Source: Anaerobacillus arseniciselenatis (lineage in GTDB: Bacteria > Bacillota > Bacilli > Bacillales > Anaerobacillaceae). From it: DNA of 64,000 bases. The stretch covers positions 240,109-304,108 of the forward strand of contig NZ_MLQQ01000042.1 in NCBI RefSeq assembly GCF_001865995.1, read 5' to 3'. Made by a program: the position numbers and the translations under genes. Under the pieces are notes generated by a model. The model made no database searches. It was not told where the DNA came from and saw only the letters and a list, made by a program, of their open reading frames with translations. Positions within the stretch are counted from its first letter, which is position 1; the number at the start of each line of letters is the position of its first letter. This document shows, in pieces, positions 37,246-47,187 of this stretch.

Positions 37246-39147
37246 GTGGGGAAAATCGTTAAATTAGACGAATTTTTATCGAATAAGATTGCTGCAGGAG
37301 AAGTTGTTGAACGCCCAGCGTCGATCGTTAAGGAATTAGTAGAAAACTCGATAGACGCATGTAGTACACAGATCCATATTGAAGTTGAAGAAGGTGGATT
37401 ACAAAAAATCCGTATCGTTGACAATGGTGATGGCATTGAAGGCGATGATTGTCTTTTAGCTTTTCATCGTCATGCAACGAGTAAAATTCGCACTGATAAA
37501 GACCTTTTCCGCATTAAAACGTTAGGTTTTCGAGGGGAAGCTCTTCCTAGTATTGCATCTGTTTCTCATTTACAGTTGAAAACATGTACTGGGATGGGGG
37601 TTGGAACGAATGTTGTAGTTGAAGGTGGGAAAATCGTTGAAAATAGCCCTTCTTCTAGTAGGAAGGGAACAGAGATTACGGTTACAAACCTTTTTTACAA
37701 TACACCTGCTAGATTAAAATATTTAAAAACAATTCATACAGAACTTGGTAATATTACAGATATCGTTTATCGGTTAGCTTTAGCTAATCCTGCGATTTCT
37801 TTTCGCTTAGATCATAATGGGAAAAAAGTATTTTTATCAAATGGAAACGGAGATTTAAAGCAAGTTATAGCAGCGATTTATGGAATAAATATCGCAAAAC
37901 AAATGGTTTATTTAGAGGCTTCTTCGTTAGATTTTAAGATTTCAGGTTATGTTTGCAAGCCGGAAGTGACTAGAGCGACACGTCAATACATGTCAACGTT
38001 TATTAACCATCGCTTTATAAAGAACTTCCCGTTAACAAAAGCCATTCAAGATGGGTATCATACATTGTTACCGATCGGTCGTTATCCGATCGTTGTTCTT
38101 CAAATTGAAATGGACCCGTTATTAATTGATGTGAATGTCCATCCCTCAAAACTAGAGGTGCGACTTAGTAAAGAAGATGAGCTTAATAAACTTGTCACTG
38201 AAACCGTTAAATCAACTTTTAAACAAGTGCAGCTAATTCCGGAAGTTAAGAAGCCTTCTATAGAAAAACAAAAATCTGAACAAATTTCTTTTTCGCTGCA
38301 GCATTCACCGATAAGTGATGATAATGATCATGTCTCTTCTATACCTAACGTTTTAACTGATCAAAAACCGAAGCAACAAAGCCGAGTACGAGCTGAAGCA
38401 TCAGTATTGCGTGAGACTTTCAACCGAGAAGACGAGGGGACAACGTTTAGTCAAACTCAAAATCCTCAGGTAAATAACGCAGATGATGAGTTTATAGATG
38501 TGGTGGAAGATATAAATGTTGCACATGGAGAAACGGCAGAAACGAATATCGATTCGTTTGAAAGTAGAGTTCCTGTCCTTTATCCAATTGGTCAAATGCA
38601 CGGTACGTATATATTAGCTCAAAATGAGAATGGATTATATATCATTGATCAACATGCAGCCCAAGAGCGTATAAAGTACGAATATTTTCGCGAAAAGGTC
38701 GCTGAAGATAAAAAAGAGTTGCAAGATTTGATTGTCCCAATTACTTTTGAGTTTACATCAGCAGAAGTGGAACGAATTAAAAGGAGTGATGATGCTCTAA
38801 AAAAACTCGGCATCTTTATGGAACCGTTTGGACAACAAAGTTTTATTGTAAGGTCGCACCCTACGTGGTTTCCAAGTGGAATGGAAGAAGATTTAATTAA
38901 AGAAATAGTAGAAGAAGTAATGAATGGAAATAAAGTTACCTTAGGAAAATTTAGAGAGGAAGCAGCGATACTAATGTCATGTAAAGCAGCGATAAAAGCC
39001 AATCGCTATTTACGCAACGATGAAATGTTTTCGCTATTAGAAACGCTCCGAAAGTGTGAGGATCCTTTTACATGTCCTCATGGTAGGCCTATTTTTATTC
39101 ATTTTACAACATATGAAATGGAAAAAATGTTTAAACGAATAATGTAA
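37246..39147 (+). CDS. mutL: DNA mismatch repair endonuclease MutL
   Basis: A 633-residue GHKL ATPase ([38 protein letters not shown]) with a C-terminal dimerisation/endonuclease domain carrying [12 protein letters not shown] (the DQHA-x2-E-x4-E metal site) and the CPHGRP zinc motif near the end. This is the nicking type of MutL, as expected in a bacterium without MutH. The start is GTG 37246 ([19 protein letters not shown]) seven bases after AAGAAGGTG. A hydrophilic linker of about 110 residues joins the domains. Confidence 0.96.
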   Translation: MGKIVKLDEFLSNKIAAGEVVERPASIVKELVENSIDACSTQIHIEVEEGGLQKIRIVDNGDGIEGDDCLLAFHRHATSKIRTDKDLFRIKTLGFRGEALPSIASVSHLQLKTCTGMGVGTNVVVEGGKIVENSPSSSRKGTEITVTNLFYNTPARLKYLKTIHTELGNITDIVYRLALANPAISFRLDHNGKKVFLSNGNGDLKQVIAAIYGINIAKQMVYLEASSLDFKISGYVCKPEVTRATRQYMSTFINHRFIKNFPLTKAIQDGYHTLLPIGRYPIVVLQIEMDPLLIDVNVHPSKLEVRLSKEDELNKLVTETVKSTFKQVQLIPEVKKPSIEKQKSEQISFSLQHSPISDDNDHVSSIPNVLTDQKPKQQSRVRAEASVLRETFNREDEGTTFSQTQNPQVNNADDEFIDVVEDINVAHGETAETNIDSFESRVPVLYPIGQMHGTYILAQNENGLYIIDQHAAQERIKYEYFREKVAEDKKELQDLIVPITFEFTSAEVERIKRSDDALKKLGIFMEPFGQQSFIVRSHPTWFPSGMEEDLIKEIVEEVMNGNKVTLGKFREEAAILMSCKAAIKANRYLRNDEMFSLLETLRKCEDPFTCPHGRPIFIHFTTYEMEKMFKRIM

Positions 39148-39172
39148 AACTTGGCGATTGCCAAGTTTTTTC
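39146..39172 (+). terminator. Terminator after mutL
   Basis: AAAACTTGGC and GCCAAGTTTT are perfect ten-base arms with a four-base loop, overlapping the mutL stop. Confidence 0.9.
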
Positions 39173-39258
39173 ATTTAAATTTGCAACGGTGGTCTTAAGG
39201 TACTATAATACATAAAAGAAAACAGAAAGACGTAGGTTAACTACGATTGAGGAGAAAC

Positions 39259-40032
39259 ATGATTGCTACGACTTCACTTCGTACAACGAAACAAATTACT
39301 GAAAAAGCAAAACGTGTTGCTACAGAACTTAATATCCCTTACATCGATCGAAATGATCAGCCGATTCCTCGCTTATATAATGTATATGAGTGTGATGTTC
39401 TTGTTGTAGGTTCAAATCGACTCTCTATTTATCAATTAGGCCTTAACGAACCGCTGTTTTTTCATCCAAATTCAGCGATGTTTCGAGTGAAACGTTTTTT
39501 TAGAGGGGAGATTGATCCTTTTTTAAAAGTAAGTAAATTGTCGAGTGAAATGTCTATTGTAGATTGTACATTAGGGCTAGCATCTGATAGTATATTATCA
39601 AGCGTAGTAGTTGGAAAAAAAGGGCATGTTGTTGGAGTAGAAGGGAACCGCTTTCTTTCGTACATAGTGAGACATGGTCTGTTAAATTGGCAGACTGGTT
39701 TAAAAGAAATGGATGAAGCGATGAGACGTATTGACGTTGTCGAGATGAAAAATTTCGAATATCTTCGTTCTCAAAAAGACAACTCTTTTGATGTCGTATA
39801 TTTCGATCCGATGTTCGAGTTCCAAGTAAAAAAATCCGATGGAATCAATAAAATAAGACAGTTTACCCTTTCAGATCCCCTCGACGAAGAGACGCTTGAA
39901 GAGGCAAAGCGGGTAGCTCGTCAACGTGTTGTTTTAAAGGACCATTGGAAAAGTACACGCTTTGATCGTTTTGGTTTTAATGTATTTAAACGTCCAACAT
40001 CCAAATTCCATTATGCTTCAATTGAATTATGA
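39259..40032 (+). CDS. RsmJ-like class I SAM-dependent methyltransferase
   Basis: A 257-residue protein with SAM-binding motif I DCTLGLASDSILSSVVVG (about 96-113), the acidic motif II GVEGNRF, and FDVVYFDPMFE (DPMF) as the catalytic-region motif. This pattern resembles the RsmJ/YhiQ family, which methylates 16S rRNA in E. coli; the substrate here is not known. ATG 39259 follows GAGGAG; a TTG at 39247 overlaps that site. It sits between mutL and miaA. Confidence 0.75.
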   Translation: MIATTSLRTTKQITEKAKRVATELNIPYIDRNDQPIPRLYNVYECDVLVVGSNRLSIYQLGLNEPLFFHPNSAMFRVKRFFRGEIDPFLKVSKLSSEMSIVDCTLGLASDSILSSVVVGKKGHVVGVEGNRFLSYIVRHGLLNWQTGLKEMDEAMRRIDVVEMKNFEYLRSQKDNSFDVVYFDPMFEFQVKKSDGINKIRQFTLSDPLDEETLEEAKRVARQRVVLKDHWKSTRFDRFGFNVFKRPTSKFHYASIEL

Positions 40033-40055
40033 TTGGACTCTAAAAGGAGTATCAC

Positions 40056-40982
40056 ATGAAAGAAAAGCTAGTTGTAATTGTCGGACCTACTGCCGTAGGA
40101 AAAACAAAATTAGGTGTTGAATTAGCAAAAAAGCTTAATGGGGAAATTATTAGTGGCGATTCTATGCAAATATACAAAGGCATGGATATTGGTACAGCAA
40201 AAGTTTCTGAAGAAGAAATGCAAGGGATTAGGCACTATTTAATCGATATTAAAGATCCTACCGAAAGTTTTTCGGTCGCAGAATTCCAACAGTTAGTTAA
40301 GCCTTTAATTACCGAGGTCAATGATAAAGGAAAATTACCACTGATTGTTGGTGGTACTGGTTTGTATGTCAATTCAGTGATTTATGATTATCACTTTCCA
40401 GATGTACCGACTGATCTAGAGTATCGTCAAACTTTAGAGGTGTTCGTTGAAACACATGGATCGGTCGCGCTTCATGAAAAATTAAAAGATATTGATCCTA
40501 TAAGCTATGACTTAATTCATCCTAACAATTATCGAAGAGTTATTCGGGCATTAGAGGTGTTTCATGTTACGAAAAGGACGATTCATGATTACCAGAAGGA
40601 CCAACCGCAGGAAAGTGAGTATGATTTAGTGGTGATCGGTTTAACGATGGAACGTCAGTTGTTATATGACCGTATAAACAAGAGAGTGGATATCATGGTC
40701 GAGGATGGTCTTATAGAAGAGGCTCGAAAGTTATTTGATAATGGTGTTAAAAATTGTCAATCTGTCCAAGCTATAGGATATAAAGAAATTTATCAATACA
40801 TAGAAGGGCAGCTGACGTTGGAAGAAGCGGTTGAATTGCTAAAGCGAAATTCAAGAAGATATGCTAAAAGACAATTAACTTGGTTTCGAAATAAGATGGA
40901 TATTGATTGGTTTGAAATCACAGAAACAAATTTTAACGAAAAGAAACAAGAAATTCAAAAATTTATAGAGGAAAGACTATAA
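40056..40982 (+). CDS. miaA: tRNA dimethylallyltransferase
   Basis: Transfers the dimethylallyl group to A37 of tRNAs reading U-starting codons, the substrate for MiaB. The 308-residue protein has P-loop GPTAVGKTKL (about 8-17), SGDSMQIYKGMDIGTAK, IVGGTGLYVNS and the C-terminal RRYAKRQLTWFRNK segment. The start ATG 40056 follows AAGGAG. hfq follows 45 bases later. Confidence 0.96.
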   Translation: MKEKLVVIVGPTAVGKTKLGVELAKKLNGEIISGDSMQIYKGMDIGTAKVSEEEMQGIRHYLIDIKDPTESFSVAEFQQLVKPLITEVNDKGKLPLIVGGTGLYVNSVIYDYHFPDVPTDLEYRQTLEVFVETHGSVALHEKLKDIDPISYDLIHPNNYRRVIRALEVFHVTKRTIHDYQKDQPQESEYDLVVIGLTMERQLLYDRINKRVDIMVEDGLIEEARKLFDNGVKNCQSVQAIGYKEIYQYIEGQLTLEEAVELLKRNSRRYAKRQLTWFRNKMDIDWFEITETNFNEKKQEIQKFIEERL

Positions 40983-41027
40983 AAAAAGCGAAATTATAAA
41001 GTATAGATATTTGAGGAGGACTGTTCA

Positions 41028-41258
41028 ATGAAGCAACAATCGGTTAACATTCAAGATGTATTTTTAAATCAACTAAGAAAAGAGGGTATTCCAGTTACTG
41101 TTTTCCTATTAAACGGATTTCAACTACGTGGTTTAATTAAAGGATTTGATAATTTTACGGTAGTTTTAGAAACAGAAGGAAAACAACAATTAGTTTATAA
41201 GCATGCGATTTCAACATTTTCGCCACAGAAAAATATTCCGTTAAATCAGGATTCATAA
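41028..41258 (+). CDS. hfq: RNA chaperone Hfq
   Basis: The 76-residue Sm-like protein has Sm1 region [21 protein letters not shown] and Sm2 VYKHAISTF, the universal Hfq ring motifs, with the short C-terminus typical of Firmicutes. The start ATG 41028 follows GAGGAGG. miaA-hfq is a conserved pair. Confidence 0.97.
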   Translation: MKQQSVNIQDVFLNQLRKEGIPVTVFLLNGFQLRGLIKGFDNFTVVLETEGKQQLVYKHAISTFSPQKNIPLNQDS

Positions 41259-41287
41259 AAGCTTGACTATTTAAAATCGAACTAGGA

Positions 41288-41406
41288 GAGGCTGTCCCAT
41301 AAGAAAGTGTCAGACACCGCTAGGTATTAAATATTGACGGATAATTAATTTATTCGTCTATATTTAGTAAGCTCTACATGGTGTAAGACATTTATAGGAC
41401 AGCCCC
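41288..41406 (+). repeat. Family C dispersed element (C1)
   Basis: The outer arms GGCTGTCCCATAA and TTATAGGACAGCC pair. Inside are GTGTCAGACACC, then ATTGACGGATAATTAATTTA and ATTCGTCTATATTTAGTA, then GGTGTAAGACA. The same layout occurs at 49228 and 53884. Confidence 0.75.
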
Positions 41407-41448
41407 TTTCTTTTAACAGATAAGAATTTATAAAATATTGAACTTTAA

Positions 41449-41479
41449 TGCGGTCTAGCTCCCCCTCCCCCTCGCTTTT
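41449..41479 (+). repeat. Family D short element (D5)
   Basis: CGGTCTAGCTCCCCCTCCCC, then CTCGCTTTTCT, overlaps the 3' end of the recombinase-like gene on the minus strand, contributing its last codons. Confidence 0.5.
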
Positions 41480-42447
41480 CTATCTGAATCATAAAAATTA
41501 AAATACATTTTTAACGAAATGTCTGTTTTTAATCCTAATAATTGTTGAAGTGTTTTCATCGAAACTCCTTCATCGATTTTTGATAAGATGAACGTATTGC
41601 GCAAATGTTGGGCGGAAATTCCTTTTCTCAATCCACTTCGCTTTACCTCTTTTTGGATCATCCTTTGTACAGCAATATCAGTAAGTCTTTTTGGTTTGTC
41701 CTCTTCGTAAACCCACCGGTATGTCCCTCTTTGAAAATCAAAAGCAACAAAAAAAGGATCATTTTCATGGTATCGTGGCCGAACTGGCTTAGGAATCTTT
41801 TCATAATAATCATAAAGTAGATGTTTATGTGCGATAGAAAGTTTTATTTCACGTTGCCGATCATTTGAAGGTATGATAAGTGAATTTGTTTCAAAGTGTA
41901 AATCTGTCATCGTAATATTCGTTAACTCTTTGAGAGTTAAACCGTACTTTAAAAATAACGTAATGATCGATTCGTTTCGGCTTGCAATTAAGTGTCGCTT
42001 TTTTATTTGATTATTAGTTAATCCTTCAAGTGATCGAATACTTGGGAGAAGTTGTTTAATTTCTTTGCCTTTTATAAAATCATTCTCGTTTAAACGAGGT
42101 TCACCAATTTCAATTTGATGAATCTTTGTAATTGGGTTTTTGGATAACCCTTGGTTGTCATAATATTTATAGAGTTGGTTTAAAACTGTAATAATTCGTT
42201 TCGTTGTTCGTGGTTGATATTTTCTTGAACTAGTTAAGATGTCAAGATATTGTTCAATGTCTCTTGGGGTTAATTGTGCCCATGTAGAGAAAGATTGACT
42301 TTTCTTTTCGATCTGAAGCCATACAAAAAAATCTTCAAGATCGTATAAGTATCTTTTTATTGTCGAAGCTTTGCGGTTCTTTTTGACTAAAGATAATAAA
42401 TAGTGTTGTGCAAAACTAGGCAAAGTTGAACTCTGAATTATTTCCAC
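41455..42447 (-). CDS. Tyrosine-recombinase-like protein with degenerate active site
   Basis: A 330-residue protein with an N-terminal SAM-like core-binding domain (about 9-115) and a C-terminal integrase domain (about 150-320). The usual GLR arginine of box I reads GLT (T171), the box II motif is QHLRNTF with H281 and R284 kept but the second histidine replaced by N285, the GH of LLGH reads LLGL (L306), and a tyrosine remains at Y315. Loss of the first arginine argues against normal recombinase activity. The start is GTG 42447 after GGGAGGG. It is convergent with hfq and divergent from spoVK; no att-like repeats or phage genes surround it. The last residues (RKARGRGS) read through a family D element. 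Confidence 0.8.
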   Translation of the reverse strand: MEIIQSSTLPSFAQHYLLSLVKKNRKASTIKRYLYDLEDFFVWLQIEKKSQSFSTWAQLTPRDIEQYLDILTSSRKYQPRTTKRIITVLNQLYKYYDNQGLSKNPITKIHQIEIGEPRLNENDFIKGKEIKQLLPSIRSLEGLTNNQIKKRHLIASRNESIITLFLKYGLTLKELTNITMTDLHFETNSLIIPSNDRQREIKLSIAHKHLLYDYYEKIPKPVRPRYHENDPFFVAFDFQRGTYRWVYEEDKPKRLTDIAVQRMIQKEVKRSGLRKGISAQHLRNTFILSKIDEGVSMKTLQQLLGLKTDISLKMYFNFYDSDRKARGRGS

Positions 42448-42673
42448 AAAAATCCCTCCCAACGTATTAATGTGTTGAACTGTATGCTTGTTTCTTAAAT
42501 ATATATTATCAGATTTATTGTCAAATTAAGCAGAATAAATATAATTAGGCGACTGAGTCTTTCCTAGCCTTAGGCATTTGTCACACTTTTTATGATAGTG
42601 AGTATACTGGTTATAAATTCGGTTGAAAATTACACTCATAACTATTACAAAGCTGATAGGGTGGTGAAAACAT

Positions 42674-43624
42674 TTGGATAAACCCTTGTCACTAAAATCA
42701 CGAGGCCAAATCAATATTGTCTTAAATCACAAAGAGTTAAAAAGGGGCTCAGACACTTTAGATACCTTTACAGAAGCGGAAAGAGAAAAGCATTACGTTC
42801 TCGAAAAAATTGAAAAGGAATTAGAAGAGTTAGTCGGACTAAAAGAAATGAAGCATTTTATCAAGGAGATTTATGCTTGGCTTTATATTAATAAATGTCG
42901 TAAGGAACAAGGTTTAAAAGTAGGTAATCAAGTGCTGCACATGATATTTAAAGGAAATCCAGGGACAGGGAAAACAACAGTAGCAAGGTTGTTAGCTAAA
43001 CTTTTCAAAGAAATGGAAGTGCTCTCGAAAGGACATTTATTAGAAGTAGAAAGAGCTGATTTAGTAGGAGAGTATATCGGACATACCGCCCAAAAAACAC
43101 GAGATTTAGTTAAAAAAGCAGTAGGTGGTATATTATTTATTGATGAAGCGTATTCACTCGCTAGAGGTGGTGAAAAGGACTTCGGGAAAGAAGCGATTGA
43201 TACATTAGTGAAAGCGATGGAGGATCAACAACACGATTTTGTCCTCATTTTAGCTGGTTATTCGCGAGAAATGGAAAATTTTCTTTCTTTAAATCCAGGC
43301 TTACCGTCACGTTTTCCAATAACGATGAATTTTCCTGATTACACGAATGATGAGTTGATGGCGATTGCAAAAAAAATGGTTAAGGAAAGGGAATATGAAA
43401 TCTCTAAGGAAGCGGAATGGAAGCTACGAGATTATATTCAAAGTTTACGAGTTGAACGGAGTTTTAACTTTAGTAATGGCAGGTTAATACGAAATGTAAT
43501 TGAAAAAGCGGTTAGAGCACAAGCGGTAAGGTTATTATACAGTGGTCAATACGATCGTCAAAATTTATTAACATTAACAAAAGATGATTTTAAATTAGAT
43601 AAAAAGCCAAATGAACGGATGTAA
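42674..43624 (+). CDS. spoVK: Stage V sporulation protein K (AAA+ ATPase, CbbX-like)
   Basis: A 316-residue AAA+ protein needed for spore maturation in B. subtilis. It has Walker A GNPGTGKTT (about 95-103), Walker B GGILFIDEAYSL (about 153-164), sensor and arginine-finger segments (LILAGYSREM; NPGLPSRFP), and a C-terminal helical lid. The start is TTG 42674 after GGGTGGTG. It is followed by a hairpin terminator. Confidence 0.92.
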   Translation: MDKPLSLKSRGQINIVLNHKELKRGSDTLDTFTEAEREKHYVLEKIEKELEELVGLKEMKHFIKEIYAWLYINKCRKEQGLKVGNQVLHMIFKGNPGTGKTTVARLLAKLFKEMEVLSKGHLLEVERADLVGEYIGHTAQKTRDLVKKAVGGILFIDEAYSLARGGEKDFGKEAIDTLVKAMEDQQHDFVLILAGYSREMENFLSLNPGLPSRFPITMNFPDYTNDELMAIAKKMVKEREYEISKEAEWKLRDYIQSLRVERSFNFSNGRLIRNVIEKAVRAQAVRLLYSGQYDRQNLLTLTKDDFKLDKKPNERM

Positions 43625-43662
43625 ATGTGACTTGTTTTTGAAGTTTGTTCGTTATTGCAACT

Positions 43663-43712
43663 ATGAGTGCTCGTAGATTTATAATGTCTCGAAGCACTCA
43701 TTTTAATTTTTA
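43663..43712 (+). terminator. Terminator after spoVK
   Basis: ATGAGTGC-TCG and CGA-AGCACTCAT arms with a loop of about 18 bases are followed by TTTTAATTTTT. Confidence 0.75.
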
Positions 43713-43871
43713 TATGTAAAAGTCGAAGTGACTTCCTCTTTAATCTAACCAAACCAACAAACCTATTAATAATTTAGATCATGCTTGGCTTTTTATAGTG
43801 AAAAGCTTATAGTAAGTATTGGTAATGATTATAATGGTAAGTAAAGAAGTGATGAAAAAGGTTGTGAAGCA

Positions 43872-45137
43872 TTGGGAGAAACAAGAAATTATAGTGAAGA
43901 AAATGTGTTGTTAGTAGGTTGTAAATTAACGGATGCAGATGAAGAGCGATTTAGCTATTCTATGCAAGAATTAGCGGAGTTAACGAAAACTGCAGGGGGT
44001 AAAGTCGTTAACACGATTGTTCAAAATAGACATAGTTTTGATCGCGCGACTTATATAGGAAAAGGGAAATTAGACGAAATGATCCCTCTAATTGATGAGG
44101 AAGAAATTGATGTAGTAATTTTTAACGATGAATTATCGAGTAGTCAAGTTCGGAATTTGTCAGCGAAAGTTACTGCAAGAATTATTGATCGAACCCAGCT
44201 TATTTTAGATATTTTTTCGAAAAGGGCAAAATCAAGAGAAGGTAAGCTTCAAGTTGAATTAGCGCAGTTAAATTATTTATTACCACGACTAGCGGGGCAA
44301 GGACATGCTCTATCAAGGCTCGGTGGTGGGATTGGAACAAGAGGTCCGGGTGAAACACAGCTAGAAACCGACCGTCGCCATATACGTAGGCGAATGGATG
44401 AAATAAAAGAACAGTTAAAAGCGATCGTTAAGCATCGTGCCCTATATCGTGAACGAAGAAAAGAAAACAGAACACTACAAATTGCCTTAGTAGGATATAC
44501 GAATGCTGGGAAGTCAACGATACATAACCGTCTAACTGTAGCAGATGCTCTTGAAGAGAATTTGCTATTTGCGACATTAGATCCGCTAACTAGAAGAATC
44601 AAGCTTCCTAGTGGTTTTCAAGCGTTATTAACCGACACGGTAGGATTTATTCAAGACCTTCCGACAACGCTTGTCGCAGCATTTCGATCCACGCTTGAAG
44701 AAGTGTGTGAAGCTGACTTTTTGCTTCACGTTGTTGATGCTTCAAGTAATGATTATTACAATCATGAAGAGACAGTAATGGAACTGTTAGGTCAGTTAAA
44801 CGTTAAAGATGTGCCAATGTTAACTGTTTATAATAAGAAAGACAAAATGACGAATCATTTTGTACCTACCGATGGAAAAAATTCAATGTTGATCTCAGCA
44901 CTTCAAGAGGAAGACTTGAAAAAGTTAATAGCGAGAATTGAAGAAGAAATTAAATCTACCCTCAGTTACTTTAGTGTTAAAATACCAGCAAACAACGGTA
45001 AATTACTATCGAGATGCCAAAGTGGAGCGATCATAGAGGAGCAAAAATGGATAGAGGATGAGGAATGCTATGCTTTAAAAGTATATGTATCACCAACTTC
45101 ATCTCTATTTAAACAGTTGCAACAATACAAAGTTTAA
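43872..45137 (+). CDS. hflX: Ribosome-rescue GTPase HflX (YnbA)
   Basis: A 421-residue GTPase that splits stalled ribosomes in the family. The N-terminal HflX domain includes [14 protein letters not shown] and [18 protein letters not shown], followed by a coiled coil and the G domain: [10 protein letters not shown] (G1), DTVGFI (G3) and YNKKD (G4). The start TTG 43872 follows AAAAAGG; the predicted N-terminus is short but close to homologues. ynbB follows 11 bases later. Confidence 0.93.
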   Translation: MGETRNYSEENVLLVGCKLTDADEERFSYSMQELAELTKTAGGKVVNTIVQNRHSFDRATYIGKGKLDEMIPLIDEEEIDVVIFNDELSSSQVRNLSAKVTARIIDRTQLILDIFSKRAKSREGKLQVELAQLNYLLPRLAGQGHALSRLGGGIGTRGPGETQLETDRRHIRRRMDEIKEQLKAIVKHRALYRERRKENRTLQIALVGYTNAGKSTIHNRLTVADALEENLLFATLDPLTRRIKLPSGFQALLTDTVGFIQDLPTTLVAAFRSTLEEVCEADFLLHVVDASSNDYYNHEETVMELLGQLNVKDVPMLTVYNKKDKMTNHFVPTDGKNSMLISALQEEDLKKLIARIEEEIKSTLSYFSVKIPANNGKLLSRCQSGAIIEEQKWIEDEECYALKVYVSPTSSLFKQLQQYKV

Positions 45138-45148
45138 AAGGAGTTCAC

Positions 45149-46417
45149 ATGTACGAGAATTTTACTAATGGTCAAATATTAAAGCAATATGTTCAAGAAG
45201 TAGAAGGAAAAATTAAAAATATACATACACAAATTGATGAAACAATTGAGGCGAATCAATTAAAAATTTTACAAGCTTTCCGCGCGCATCAAGTTGCTGA
45301 TTTTCACTTTACCCCATCCACTGGCTATGGTTACGATGATGTCGGTAGAGATACGTTAGAAGCGATTTATGCCAAAGTTTTTGGAGGAGAAACAGCAATT
45401 GTACGCCCGCAAATAATTTCAGGAACACATGCGATCGCCACTTGTTTGTTCGGATGCTTGCGACCGAATGACGAATTACTTTATATTACAGGGCAACCTT
45501 ATGACACGTTAGAAGAAGTCGTCGGAATAAGAGGAAATGGTAATGGTTCACTTAAAGAGTATAACATTTCTTACGATTGCGTTGATCTTACGACAAATGG
45601 TGAAATCAATTTTGAAGAAGTCGCTCGAAAAATAAAGCCGAATACGAAAATGATTGGGATACAACGTTCGAAAGGTTATGCTAATCGGCCTTCGTATACG
45701 GTCAAGCAAATTGAAGAAATGGTAAAGTTTGTTAAGGAAGTAAAGCCTGATGTAATCGTGTTTGTTGATAATTGTTATGGTGAGTTTGTCGAGACAATAG
45801 AACCTTGTCATGTCGGAGCGGATTTAATTGCAGGCTCACTCATTAAAAATCCTGGTGGTGGAATCGTAAAAACCGGTGGCTATATTGTTGGTAAAGAACA
45901 TTTAGTTGATTTAGCATCTTATCGCTTAGCAGCGCCTGGAATTGGAAAAGAAGGGGGAGCATCCTTATATAGTTTACAAGAAATGTACCAAGGTTTCTTT
46001 TTAGCTCCTCATGTAGTTGGACAAGCGTTAAAAGGAGCAGTTCTTACTGCAGCTTTTCTTGAAGAGCTAAAATTTAAAACAGATCCGAAATGGGATGCCG
46101 ATAGAACAGACTTAATTCAATCTGTTCAATTTAATGACGAAAAAACAATGGTTACCTTTTGCCAAGGTATTCAACTAGCTTCAGCAATTAATGCTCACGT
46201 TACTCCTTACCCTAGTTCGATGCCGGGATATGAAGATGATGTAATCATGGCCGCAGGAACATTTATCCAAGGAGCGAGCATTGAACTTTCTGCTGACGGA
46301 CCAATTCGTCCTCCCTTTATTGCATATGTCCAAGGTGGTTTAACATATAGTCATGTGAAAATTGGGATCCTTACTGCCGTTGATCACTTAATGAATAATG
46401 GATTACTAAAATTATAA
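45149..46417 (+). CDS. ynbB: PLP-dependent YnbB family protein (methionine gamma-lyase-like, formerly aluminium resistance)
   Basis: A 422-residue fold-type I PLP enzyme family member. The Schiff-base lysine lies in AGSLIKNPGGGI (about 228-239), with GYGYDDVGRDTLE near residue 60 and VDNCYGEFVE supplying the PLP-binding aspartate. The exact reaction in Bacillus is not established to my knowledge; family annotations include carbon-sulfur lyase and aluminium resistance. The start ATG 45149 follows AAAAGGAG, 11 bases after hflX. Confidence 0.88.
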   Translation: MYENFTNGQILKQYVQEVEGKIKNIHTQIDETIEANQLKILQAFRAHQVADFHFTPSTGYGYDDVGRDTLEAIYAKVFGGETAIVRPQIISGTHAIATCLFGCLRPNDELLYITGQPYDTLEEVVGIRGNGNGSLKEYNISYDCVDLTTNGEINFEEVARKIKPNTKMIGIQRSKGYANRPSYTVKQIEEMVKFVKEVKPDVIVFVDNCYGEFVETIEPCHVGADLIAGSLIKNPGGGIVKTGGYIVGKEHLVDLASYRLAAPGIGKEGGASLYSLQEMYQGFFLAPHVVGQALKGAVLTAAFLEELKFKTDPKWDADRTDLIQSVQFNDEKTMVTFCQGIQLASAINAHVTPYPSSMPGYEDDVIMAAGTFIQGASIELSADGPIRPPFIAYVQGGLTYSHVKIGILTAVDHLMNNGLLKL

Positions 46418-46423
46418 AAGATT

Positions 46424-46475
46424 GGTCAGCCTAATCAAGAGCTTATAATTGCTTATTGATAAGGCTGATTTTTTG
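46424..46475 (+). terminator. Terminator after ynbB
   Basis: TCAGCCT and AGGCTGA arms, extended by ATCAA/TTGAT and AGC/GCT pairing, are followed by TTTTTTG. Confidence 0.75.
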
Positions 46476-46588
46476 ATTTAGTGGTTTGTTGGATAGTTGG
46501 AAAGTTGGTTAGTGGATGGTTATGCTGAAGCGAGGAGGCGGTGCCTTTTATTAGGTGGTCGTGGGTCGTCGATAAGAAGGTTTTGGTA

Positions 46589-46664
46589 TGTTAGAAAATC
46601 TGACATAGTTTTTATGTTAACTAAGCTCACATGTATTGACACCTTAAGTGACATCGTGTAATCT
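46589..46664 (+). promoter_or_regulatory. GlnR/TnrA operators and promoter of glnRA
   Basis: Two perfect TGTNA-N7-TNACA sites are present: TGTTA-N7-TGACA (46589-46605) and TGTTA-N7-TCACA (46615-46631), with centres 26 bases apart. A promoter TTGACA (46636-46641), 17-base spacer and TAATCT (46659-46664) follows. This predicts nitrogen-dependent autoregulation by GlnR. Confidence 0.85.
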
Positions 46665-46694
46665 TGAAATAACAAATCAGAGGGGGGGAGTCAA

Positions 46695-47096
46695 ATGGGA
46701 GATCATATTAGACGAAATATGCCCCTTTTCCCAATTGGGATTGTCAAAAAGTTAACGGAGTTATCAGCGAGACAGATTCGATATTATGAGGAGCATAGTT
46801 TAATCCAACCGTCTCGTACTGATGGTAATCAACGGTTATTTTCATTCAATGATGTCGATCGTTTATTAGAGATAAAAGAATTAATCGATCAAGGAGTTAA
46901 CATTTCTGGCATTAAACAAATCTTTACCATGAAACAAGCAGAGAAAACAAAGAAAGTTGAAAGCTTTCACTCTCCCGAAAGAAAAGAGCTTACCGATCAA
47001 CAACTGCGAAGTTACTTAAAAAGTGAACTAATGATGGCGGGGCGATTTGGAAAGGCTTCGTTAATTCAAGGAGAGTTATCAAGATTTTTTCATTAA
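46695..47096 (+). CDS. glnR: MerR-family nitrogen regulator GlnR
   Basis: A 133-residue repressor of glnRA and related genes, activated by feedback-inhibited glutamine synthetase. N-terminal winged helix: [39 protein letters not shown] (written across residues 12-50), then a dimerisation helix and a C-terminal segment that senses GlnA. The start ATG 46695 follows AGAGGGGGG. Two operators precede it and glnA follows, so the operon is autoregulated. Confidence 0.95.
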   Translation: MGDHIRRNMPLFPIGIVKKLTELSARQIRYYEEHSLIQPSRTDGNQRLFSFNDVDRLLEIKELIDQGVNISGIKQIFTMKQAEKTKKVESFHSPERKELTDQQLRSYLKSELMMAGRFGKASLIQGELSRFFH

Positions 47097-47187
47097 TAGC
47101 TTACCAATCATCTTTTCAGTAAACGAAGTTGCTGTTTAATGATGGTTAGTATAAATTACACAAAATTTTAGGAGGAGTTATTAAATT

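Noticed and set aside
41605..41820. Plus-strand open frame inside the recombinase-like gene
   Set aside because: Antisense shadow; the minus-strand frame has clear integrase homology and a good ribosome-binding site.
41455..42447. Prophage or integrative element marked by the integrase-like gene
   Set aside because: Neighbours are core genes (hfq, spoVK), there are no phage genes or att repeats, and the active site is degenerate.
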